64,000 nt of DNA from Rhizopus arrhizus (taxonomy: Eukaryota > Mucoromycota > Mucoromycetes > Mucorales > Rhizopodaceae): NCBI GenBank assembly GCA_024220505.1, contig JAKZZE010000003.1:2046001-2110000 (forward strand), read 5' to 3'. The position numbers were made by a program, and so were the translations under genes. The notes beneath the pieces are model-generated. The model did not search any database. It saw nothing but the letters and a program-made list of their open reading frames with translations, and had not been told where the DNA came from. Below, one piece after another: positions 57,000-64,000 of the stretch; position 1 is the stretch's first letter, and each line of letters opens with the position of its first letter.

Positions 57000-58625
57000 C
57001 AGTGGGTGAAAAAACTCTAAAAACGTTATGATATTATTAGCGTTTTTGGTTGTTCTGTTTTACCAAATTAGTGTATCACCGTGAAATTTTGCATATATGT
57101 AGCACTAATAGTAACATATTGTATTCTATAATTTCAATCTCCGATGATAAATATTGATCCGAAACCAACTGCTAAAAGAAGACTGGTTTATTTTTAGAGT
57201 TTTTTCACTTCCATAAATGTCGGATACACGGACCGACAGACAGATTTTGCGGACTTTCATTGACATATTATGAGTCATAAAGACTCCAAAAGTATAAATA
57301 AAGTCATTTTTCTATTTTTCTTAAAATTTTTCCATTTAATTTTTTAAATTTCCTCAACACTTCAATCATGCCTAAATCTCTACCAGCTGACATCAAAAAC
57401 GATATAAAGTCCGCTCTACTTGCCGGAAAAGACTCTATGGATGTTGCAAACCGCTTTGGGGTTACGTATGCAACAGTTAATAACTATGCGAACAAGTTTT
57501 TCCCTAACCGACAGCGTGGACTTGGTGGTAGACCGATGGTTGTGTCCACTCAGACGAAGAGATTCATCAAACTTCAGGTTGTACAAGGTCAACTCAAGAC
57601 TGCGAGGGAAGTACATGACAAACTCATGGAGCTGGGGTATTCCATATCATACAAAACCGCTATAAACGTATTGAAATCGATGAACTTCTTTTCTGCGATT
57701 AAGGTCAAAAAGCCTTTATTAACTACAAAACACATGAAGAGACGGCTAGCATGGGCCAAGAAGTACCAAAACTGGACTACAGATGACTGGCGACGTGTAG
57801 TGTTCTCTGATGAAACAAAAGTCAACATTTGGGGCTCTGACGGATGCAAGTATTATTGGTCAAGACCAGGGGACCCTCTTAAGCCTCACCATATCAACGT
57901 AACAGTCAAGCATGGAGGCGGTAGTTTAATGATGTGGGGGTGCATGACTTATGAGGGACCTTGGTACGCCTGTCAAATATACGATGGAACTATGAATTCG
58001 GATCTTTACCAACATATATTGGACACAACACTTCGGGAAACAATGGAATACTATGATATGGATTGGTCTACAGTATATTTTCAGCACGATGGTGATCCAA
58101 AGCATCGTTCCAAGTCAACCATCCAATGGCTAAATGCTAATAGAGTCAACTATATTGATGACTGGCCAGCTCAAAGTCCTGATCTTAACCCTATTGAGCA
58201 TCTTTGGCATCATTTGAAGTTGAAGCTATCGTTATATGACAAGAAAGCCAAAGGTGTTCATGAATTATGGGAAAGAGTTGAAAAGGAATGGAACTCCTTT
58301 GATAAAGAAGTTTGCAGAAGGTATATTGACACTATGCCTGCACGTATTAAGGCAGTAATCGATGCCAATGGTGGATCTACGAAGTACTAAGTCATCTATA
58401 ACATAATAAAAGTAAAAGGAAAAAACTCTAAAAATAAACCTACAACACTTCCATCGCTTTTGCGGACTGTTAAATAGTATTCTGAGATTAAAACTTCCAT
58501 GAGATGTAACAGAAAGTCAAACAAGCATGTCATAAAGTTGCTGCATCATCTAAGTCACTATACATGCTCACAGAGGCTAAAAACAGAAAAAATGTCTGAC
58601 GTTTTTAGAGTTTTTTCACCCACTG
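57000..58625 (+). mobile_element. Tc1-like element A, copy 2 (in gag-pol)
   Basis: 1,626 bp with TA at both ends (56998-56999, 58626-58627), inserted in the gag-pol frame just before the zinc knuckle. Terminal repeats and inner motifs as in copy 1: outer GTGAAAAAACTCTAAAAA, inner TTTTTAGAGTTTTTTCAC at 57191-57208, 18 bp exact inverse. Opposite orientation to copy 1. Confidence 0.97.
57368..58390 (+). CDS. Tc1-like transposase, intact, copy 2
   Basis: 340 codons, protein identical to the copy at 51182-52204: N-terminal helix-turn-helix region, then the DDE core with FSDET, QHDGDPKH and NPIEHLW. It starts 368 bp inside the element in both copies. It is read on the plus strand, antisense to the interrupted gag-pol. 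Confidence 0.95.
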   Translation: MPKSLPADIKNDIKSALLAGKDSMDVANRFGVTYATVNNYANKFFPNRQRGLGGRPMVVSTQTKRFIKLQVVQGQLKTAREVHDKLMELGYSISYKTAINVLKSMNFFSAIKVKKPLLTTKHMKRRLAWAKKYQNWTTDDWRRVVFSDETKVNIWGSDGCKYYWSRPGDPLKPHHINVTVKHGGGSLMMWGCMTYEGPWYACQIYDGTMNSDLYQHILDTTLRETMEYYDMDWSTVYFQHDGDPKHRSKSTIQWLNANRVNYIDDWPAQSPDLNPIEHLWHHLKLKLSLYDKKAKGVHELWERVEKEWNSFDKEVCRRYIDTMPARIKAVIDANGGSTKY

Positions 58626-60061
58626 TATCTCTGCTCGTCGCCATGAAACTTTCTTTTCGTTTCCGTAAGTCTTGGTGCCTTATTGTTGGCAGACTTGAGT
58701 TGGGGTCTTTCCTGATTTTTCAAATCAGGGAAGCTCTTCTTGCATTCTTCTATAAAATGCATCTTGTTGTTTTCTATGATTGTCTGAATGTTCGACAACG
58801 AGTCATCTTCCAAGATGAACTCAGCATTCTTCTTCGCGCGTATTTCAGCCAGTTTTCTTTCCAAACAATCCTTGACAGGTGCAATCAACGTGCCCAAGAA
58901 ATGCATTACTGCCAGAGAACTGTCTGCAAACTTGGCTTTGGTCATGAGATCTATATACCTGTCAACGTACGTGTTCAAGTATTCGCCATTGAGCTGTCTT
59001 ATTCTCATCAGCTTTTGACGATACTGCAAGTAGGTGAAGGACTCACCAAACTTGCCTATGAGAGCGGCCTTGATTCCTTCCCAATTACTGTTCTTGAAAT
59101 CAGCTACAGTCAGCTTATGTTGGAGCCAATTGATGCTCCTATCATCCTGGCCATTTTCAATGGATACCTGGAGATATCTCAGCCCGTTCTTGTCAATGTT
59201 GACATTGTAGTGCTTCAGGACTGTCTCAAACTTCCTGATGAAATCCTTTACCGTTTTAAAGGCATTATCATTCTTCACATCATCAGGGCTGATCTTGCTA
59301 GCATTGTAATGCTTAAGACTGTAAGCAGCGCTGACCAACAGGCGAAAGGGAGGAATGACCTTGATGGGGATGGTAGGCTCAGATTCACGAGTATTGTTGG
59401 TATTGCTCCCAACCTCATTCATCTTTCGGCTAATTTCATTAACGATGATCTCATCCAGCTTGGTAATACGCTCCTCATAGTACTCCAAATCTTCCCTGTA
59501 CTCGCGTATTTGAATCTTAAGAGCCTTTCTTTTAGACTCATCTTCTTCCAAATCACGTTTCTCAACTAACTTGTCGAGCAAGCCAGTTGTCTCATCATAC
59601 TTACGATGAAAGTGATTTAATTTCTCATAAGATCTGCTCTTATTGTTCGAGACAGACTTAGAATAACGCGAGGAGTTCTTTTTCTCACCACTAATGGCGC
59701 GGCGAGCGTTGTTCAGAGGTGCATCCTCCATCACAACGTCACCTTCAGCAGTGGACAGACTAATGGCGTCACCACGTACCAAAGACGATTCGTCCTTCTT
59801 TATAGAAAGAGAGTTAAGTCTCTCCCCTATAGCACCACTGACTGAGTCAGCAGGAGAAGGCGAACGAGAACGGGAACCAGTGACCATTTCCACGTAGGAA
59901 GGTGACCCAGGACGGTCAGAAAAGTTGTCCAGGCCAGGAGCCACAGGAGAAACAGGACGAGAAGAAGTAACCTCAGAAACAACAGAGGACAAAGAAGAGA
60001 CAGAAGAGATGGAAGCACGAGATGTGCGAGTGGGGCGGTTGTTGCGGGTGATGACGGCCAT
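58616..60061 (-). pseudogene. Gypsy-A gag (capsid) region
   Basis: 481 codons on the minus strand from MAVITRNNRPTRTSRAS. A Ser-rich N-terminal third (ISSVSSLSSVVSEVTSSRPV) is followed by a coiled coil (KRDLEEDESKRKALKIQIRE) and a Ty3-type capsid domain (NWEGIKAALIGKFGESFTYL, RIRQLNGEYLNTYVDRYIDL, VMHFLGTLIAPVKDCLE). The last three codons and the stop lie in the inserted Tc1 copy (YSG then TGA). In the original element the frame ran on through the zinc knuckle into pol, so gag and pol were one long frame. Confidence 0.9.
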
Positions 60062-60103
60062 GTTTGTAGTGGTAGTAGTAGTTGGAGTGGCTTATTGAAA
60101 AAA

Positions 60104-60310
60104 TGAGATATTTGGTACTTATAATATGAAAACAGTAAGAAGTCAATAGCTAACAACTACTATTTATTAAGTCAGAAAAAAGGGAACTAATAATTTAGAA
60201 TGAACCCTGGATTATATTGTCTGACTATTAATTATATAGTCTGACGTAGGCTTGACTGAGATCAATCATAAAATAATAAATAAAGACATCATTAATGACC
60301 AAACACGACA
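60104..60310 (-). repeat. 5' LTR of Gypsy-A
   Basis: 207 bp, intact, identical as read to the 3' LTR without its Tc1 copy. It begins TGTCGTGTTTGGTC on the minus strand. The gag ATG is only 42 bp downstream. Confidence 0.95.
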
Positions 60311-60565
60311 ACCGTAACAGGCTTGAAGAGTGGGGTATTACATGTGATGCGAAATTCAGAAAAGGTGCACTTCGAATCACAGTGTACTTCTTCAGGCTGA
60401 TACAGGGTATGGCATTCGGGACAGACAACAAGGCGAAACATGCCCTTGTAAGTATAATCGATTCCAACAGCATTACGCATGGTATCCAATTTTGCGGGAA
60501 AAATTGGTTGATGGTTTAAGAGAAAAGCAAGATCATTCGCAAATTTCATTACCACTTTGTTTAGG
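60311..60565 (-). pseudogene. Tnp2-like transposase fragment, proximal part
   Basis: Minus-strand frame NKVVMKFANDLAFLLNHQPI, MFRLVVCPECHTLYQPEEV and ITCNTPLFKPVTV, resuming at 50923 beyond Gypsy-A. CPECH...C...C is the zinc-like segment that precedes RPGFE in Tnp2/Plavaka-type genes. The two parts join in frame across a single copy of ACCGT. The upstream part is lost next to the Gypsy-B LTR. Confidence 0.7.
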
Positions 60566-60616
60566 ATAGGGGAGTTTTAGGTAAATATAATATAGCAATC
60601 AAAGATAAAGAAATAC

Positions 60617-61208
60617 TGTTAGAACTTGGTATCTCTTTATTAAGTTAAGATAACTATTGTCTCATTCAAAAATAAATTCTACATGTAAAAAGTGAGAGTA
60701 TTTATAGACATGATACGGATAAAGAATTAGGACAGATTTATAATCAATTTGACAGAATAGATGATTACTATTTCTAATTATTAGTTTAGCCTGTTCCTAG
60801 CTTGTATTGTCAATTATGCTATTGGGATGGTTTCAGATATAACTATTTAAGGAGACGGTACGGATGAATATAAAGACTTTTAGTTCCGTGATTGGATATC
60901 ATTGCTAACAATAATATCTCAGTCAGGATAAATGTTTTCATGACTAATGATGATCCGGTAAGTAATCGTCATTCCTTATTCAACATGCTCATATTATTAA
61001 TAAACTACATTACAACCATGTCATCTTATTTGACTATGTGAAGTAAATATGAATAAAGCTTAATATAAAAATCTAATCAAAGTATTTTATTGATCTGTGT
61101 TGGGAATAATGTTATAAATGATACCAAGTTATGTCAACATATTATTCAGGATCATATCTGATTCTTTTTACTAAAATAAAGTGACTATAATCTTATGTAT
61201 CCTTAACA
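60617..61208 (-). repeat. 3' LTR of Gypsy-B
   Basis: About 592 bp from TGTTAAGGATAC (minus strand, at 61208) to AGTTCTAACA (at 60617), with TG...CA ends. The part next to the polypurine tract matches the relic at 5549-5719. The target duplication cannot be tested because the other LTR is outside the window; AATAC flanks on the left. Confidence 0.8.
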
Positions 61209-61222
61209 TTATCCTCCACCAG
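61209..61222 (-). other. 3' polypurine tract of Gypsy-B
   Basis: Minus strand CTGGTGGAGGATAA directly before the LTR start TGTTAAGG. Confidence 0.8.
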
Positions 61223-61365
61223 ATTCAACAACACCTTGTTGATTCGGCATAAAAGTGAATAAGTATGCGTTATGAAATGTCTAATCAATTTGGTAGATCA
61301 TTTTCATGCTAAATTGCGGGGTAATTTACCGTGACTATCTTTGTCCGTTTTTTTTTCTTTTTTTA

Positions 61366-64000
61366 TTATTTTTTCTCCTTGTTAAGTCTTCTCTTTAACA
61401 ATCTTTCTTCTCTGCTAAGATTTGTAGGAAGAGTTCTTTTCTTTGTCTCAACAGAACGTACTTTCTTCTCATCACTCACTTTAGGTGTGGAATTTCTATT
61501 GGACTTATTATATTTGGAATTGGATGATGCTTTTTTCACAATTTGTTCAGCTCTCTCATGTTCCAACTTTTTCAGTTCGTCTTGTTTATCCCAATATTTT
61601 TGTATGATAGTTGGGTCTGTGAAATCACCGGCCTTTTGCCATGTGTTGGCACGTTCACCATAACCAGCCCACTTTACCAAATACTCTCTATTGCCAGAAG
61701 GTCCACGATGATCTCTAATGTCTTCAAGCTCATAGTATTCATCTTCAATATTAGACTCATCTATATGCACTATTTTTAATTCAGATGGCGTATAGTTACG
61801 ATGCATTAATTCATTCTGCTCATCTTTTAACTCATATGATCCTCCTTTGTTCCTTCGAACCACTGTATAAGGTCCTTCGTATAGTGGTGCAAGTTTCCCA
61901 CTTCTACTATTCAGTCTAACCATTACATGTGTTCCATTGGGGATATTTACAAGTATGTTTTTATCATTGTATCTCTTACTATACTCCTCATTAATCTTTT
62001 GGGTTCTTTCATTTATGGCAGGAAATATAACATTTTCCATGTAATTGACTCGTTCTTCAAGTTCTTTGATGGTCATTACATCTTTGGGGAGTGGATACTT
62101 TTCTTTATTTGTATAATCGTCAGGTAAGTTTACTCTGCGAGCATACATGAGTGAGAATGGAGAGCTTAGTGATTTATTTTTTATGTATCTGTTCATACAG
62201 AGTTGCACAATTGGAAGATAATGATCCCAATCTCTACTATTGGATTGTACCATCTTTCTCAATGTATTCAATGCAATTTTTACACTAGCTTCAGCACTTC
62301 CATTACCTTGTGGATGATACGCAGTAGAGTATCTACGATCTATTCCAAGGTTTTTTGATATACTTGTCATTAAAGCATTTCTGAATTCAGTTCCATTGTC
62401 ACTTTGAATGATTCGTGGAAATCCATAATCTCCAAAGATATTAATTAGCTCTTTTGCAATGGTATCTGATTGTTTGTTTTTTAGTGCCCTGATTACAACG
62501 TATTTTGTACAAATGTCAGTGACAACTAATAAGAACAAGTAACCCTCATCCGTCACTGGAAGTGGTCCTGCAAGATCAATAGCTATATGATCAAACGGCC
62601 TATTAGCCATAACGTTAGTCAAAGGGTGATAGCCTCTCTTGCTAATGTTATGTTTCTGACATTCGGTACAGGAACTCACAATACTCTTTGCTTCATCATA
62701 AATATTAGTCCAATGCATGCCTCGACTATGAATGTCTCTGACTATTGCTTGGTATCCATAATGTCCAAAGGAATGTGTTTCTCTAAGTATAGCATCTCTC
62801 TCTTCTTCAGGAGGAGTCATGTAATCGGTACGTTCATTTTTAGTTTCTACCAATTTTGTAGCAAGAACATTAATAATTTTGTCTCTGCTATATTTCTTTC
62901 TTTTAGCAATAACTCTTTTCTTGTTACGGTTATCTAATTTGCTTGGCACATTATCCTCCACCAGTTTGTAGCTATCCTGTAAAGGTGGATACAAACGGCT
63001 TAACATGTCAGGAAGCTTATTCAATATACCAGGGATATGGACTACATCAAAATCAAAGTCAAGAAGTGTCTCAATCCAGCCGATCATCATAGGATTAGCA
63101 ATTTTCTGGGTATGTAGATAAACTAAGGCTTTATGATCACTATAAACGGTAAAGTGTCTGCCCCATAAAAATTTCCTGAATTTGTTGAGTGCTAATACGA
63201 TTGCATACAGCTCTCTTTTAGTTGTACTCCAACGTCTTTGCGAAGGTGTCAACGAAGAGGAGATAAAACTGATATACTTGTCACGATCATGTTCGTCTTT
63301 TTGATAAAGAACTGCCGCAACACCATATAACGATGCATCTGTAGCCACATAGAACTTTTTATTTAAATTGGGATAATGCAAAATCATGTCTGACTGCAAG
63401 ATCTTTTTTAAAGCATAAAAACTGTTTGTTTGCTCATCAGTCCACAACTCTTCCACATTGGCAGCATTACTCAATCTTGTGATTGGTTCAGCTACTCTGG
63501 AAATCATTGGGATGTATTCTCTAAAGTAGTTGATCAAACCCATAAACTGTTGGATTTGCTTATTACTTTTGTTAGGAAGTGGCCAATTTTCAACATTTGT
63601 TAGCTTTTTACGATCTACTTTAGTGCCTGTCGTGTTTACAACAAAGCCTAAAAGTCGAACTGATTGTTGAAACCATACACATTTTTCTGGATTTATTATT
63701 AAATTCACAGAGGTTAGCTTATCAATCACCAATTTCACATCTTTTGCATGCTGTTCATAACTATCACTAGCAATAATACAGTCATCAACAAAGTTTTGTA
63801 CACAGTCAATCCCATCAAATAGGGTTGCTAAGCACTTTTGAAATTGGGAAGTCAGCATTTTTACTCCAAAACATCCTTTAATGAAAGAATATTGGGCATT
63901 GTTATGTGTGAAGGTTAATTTATGTACATCTTCAGATGCAACTTTGAATCGATGGTATGCATTAGACAAATCAAGTGTTGTAAACACCTTTTTACCAGCC
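61366..64000 (-). CDS. Gypsy-B pol, partial (RT, RNase H, integrase, chromodomain)
   Basis: Open from the right edge to a TAA at 61366; an internal ATG at 63987 is not the true start. Order: reverse transcriptase TTLDLSNAYHRFKV, FVDDCIIA; RNase H VATDASLYGVAAVL and YSDHKALVYL; integrase zinc region from THSFGHYGYQAI to CTECQKH; catalytic AIDLAGP, SDNGTEF and NGSAEAS; C-terminal GPYTVVRRNKGGSYELKD; chromodomain YYELEDIRDHRGPSGNREYL, VKWAGYGERANTWQKAGDF; then a Lys/Arg-rich tail. No stops or frameshifts. The catalytic loop reads FVDD rather than YVDD, an accepted variant. Confidence 0.93.
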   Translation of the reverse strand, partial: AGKKVFTTLDLSNAYHRFKVASEDVHKLTFTHNNAQYSFIKGCFGVKMLTSQFQKCLATLFDGIDCVQNFVDDCIIASDSYEQHAKDVKLVIDKLTSVNLIINPEKCVWFQQSVRLLGFVVNTTGTKVDRKKLTNVENWPLPNKSNKQIQQFMGLINYFREYIPMISRVAEPITRLSNAANVEELWTDEQTNSFYALKKILQSDMILHYPNLNKKFYVATDASLYGVAAVLYQKDEHDRDKYISFISSSLTPSQRRWSTTKRELYAIVLALNKFRKFLWGRHFTVYSDHKALVYLHTQKIANPMMIGWIETLLDFDFDVVHIPGILNKLPDMLSRLYPPLQDSYKLVEDNVPSKLDNRNKKRVIAKRKKYSRDKIINVLATKLVETKNERTDYMTPPEEERDAILRETHSFGHYGYQAIVRDIHSRGMHWTNIYDEAKSIVSSCTECQKHNISKRGYHPLTNVMANRPFDHIAIDLAGPLPVTDEGYLFLLVVTDICTKYVVIRALKNKQSDTIAKELINIFGDYGFPRIIQSDNGTEFRNALMTSISKNLGIDRRYSTAYHPQGNGSAEASVKIALNTLRKMVQSNSRDWDHYLPIVQLCMNRYIKNKSLSSPFSLMYARRVNLPDDYTNKEKYPLPKDVMTIKELEERVNYMENVIFPAINERTQKINEEYSKRYNDKNILVNIPNGTHVMVRLNSRSGKLAPLYEGPYTVVRRNKGGSYELKDEQNELMHRNYTPSELKIVHIDESNIEDEYYELEDIRDHRGPSGNREYLVKWAGYGERANTWQKAGDFTDPTIIQKYWDKQDELKKLEHERAEQIVKKASSNSKYNKSNRNSTPKVSDEKKVRSVETKKRTLPTNLSREERLLKRRLNKEKK
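62951..62964 (-). other. internal copy of the polypurine tract in Gypsy-B pol
   Basis: Minus strand CTGGTGGAGGATAA, identical over 14 bases (17 with the following TGT) to the 3' polypurine tract. It encodes KLVEDNV between RNase H and integrase, the same place as in Gypsy-A. Candidate central polypurine tract. Confidence 0.65.

Larger units (their letters stand above)
50929..60310 (-). mobile_element. Gypsy-A, a Ty3/gypsy chromovirus with two Tc1 insertions
   Basis: Complete element on the minus strand: 5' LTR 60104-60310, gag-pol, polypurine tract, 3' LTR 50929-52763. Both LTRs are 207 bp without the Tc1 insertion, begin TGTCGTGTTT and end ATATCTCA (minus strand), and are identical as read. 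A perfect 5-bp duplication ACCGT (50924-50928 and 60311-60315) interrupts a Tnp2-like gene. Without its two Tc1 copies the element is about 6.1 kb. It is disabled by the Tc1 insertion in gag-pol and by a 31-bp triplication in pol. No TGG-type tRNA primer site follows the 5' LTR. Confidence 0.95.
60617..64000 (-). mobile_element. Gypsy-B, a second chromovirus (5' part outside the window)
   Basis: Minus strand: pol from the right edge to 61366, polypurine tract at 61209-61222, and 3' LTR 60617-61208. It differs from Gypsy-A in sequence throughout and has a longer LTR. The pol frame is open across the whole visible part, so the element may be young or functional. Confidence 0.9.

Noticed and set aside
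61933..63987. ATG at 63987 as the start of Gypsy-B pol
   Set aside because: The frame stays open to the window edge with reverse transcriptase residues upstream of that ATG, so the gene is cut by the edge.

Overview
This window looks like the genome of an early-diverging filamentous fungus, most likely Mucoromycota (Mucorales-like). The evidence is AT-rich intergenic DNA full of long A and T runs, many short (about 45-90 nt) GT-AG introns, fungal housekeeping genes (BFR1, LTV1, RER1, a Yet/BAP31 protein, NAA50), and a transposon complement of Ty3/gypsy chromoviruses, Tc1-like and Tnp2-like elements and LINEs. The species assignment is inference. No database search was possible. Exon structures were built by hand from splice signals, reading frame and family knowledge.

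Layout. (1) 1-12.7 kb: the first exon of a leftward gene at the left edge, a complete BAP31/Yet-family gene, then about 10 kb of gene-poor DNA with simple repeats, one copy of a dispersed repeat, an LTR relic, a decayed coding stretch and a minisatellite. (2) 11-17 kb: a mobile-looking block holding a broken DDE transposase, the C-terminal half of a tyrosine recombinase and, convergent with it, an intact 456-codon gene for an unrecognised protein with two C2H2 fingers. Two arrays of the same minisatellite bracket the block, and an old solo LTR abuts the right array. (3) 18.8-41.2 kb: the normal gene compartment: a HotDog thioesterase, a PWWP protein with a LEDGF-IBD-like tail, a membrane GT2 glycosyltransferase, a SAM methyltransferase, NAA50, BFR1, LTV1, RER1, a FYVE-RING protein, an acidic orphan and a FAD-dependent aromatic hydroxylase. 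Several neighbours are tail to tail with about 100 bp between them. The gene products cover ER/Golgi sorting, ribosome assembly, mRNP binding, N-terminal acetylation and chromatin reading. I see no pathway cluster. (4) 42-64 kb: a dense transposon nest with no host gene that I can recognise.

The nest can be read in time order. A Tnp2-like transposase gene was split by a chromovirus (Gypsy-A, 50929-60310). That element has identical 207-bp LTRs and a perfect 5-bp target duplication, ACCGT. Two copies of one 1,626-bp Tc1-like element, in opposite orientations, then hit Gypsy-A: one in its 3' LTR and one inside gag-pol. Next to it lie a second chromovirus (Gypsy-B, running off the right edge), a second Tc1-like element interrupted by a solo LTR (TSD GGTGG), LINE 3' ends, and a solo LTR inside another LTR inside a LINE.

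The observation I rate highest is that each chromovirus carries, between RNase H and integrase, an in-frame copy of its own 3' polypurine tract. The copies match element by element, which points to a functional central polypurine tract. Other unusual points: head-to-head inner and outer repeats in the termini of two different Tc1-like families, an 11-nt microexon in RER1, a fungal PWWP plus IBD-like architecture, and the recombinase/C2H2 block bracketed by minisatellites.
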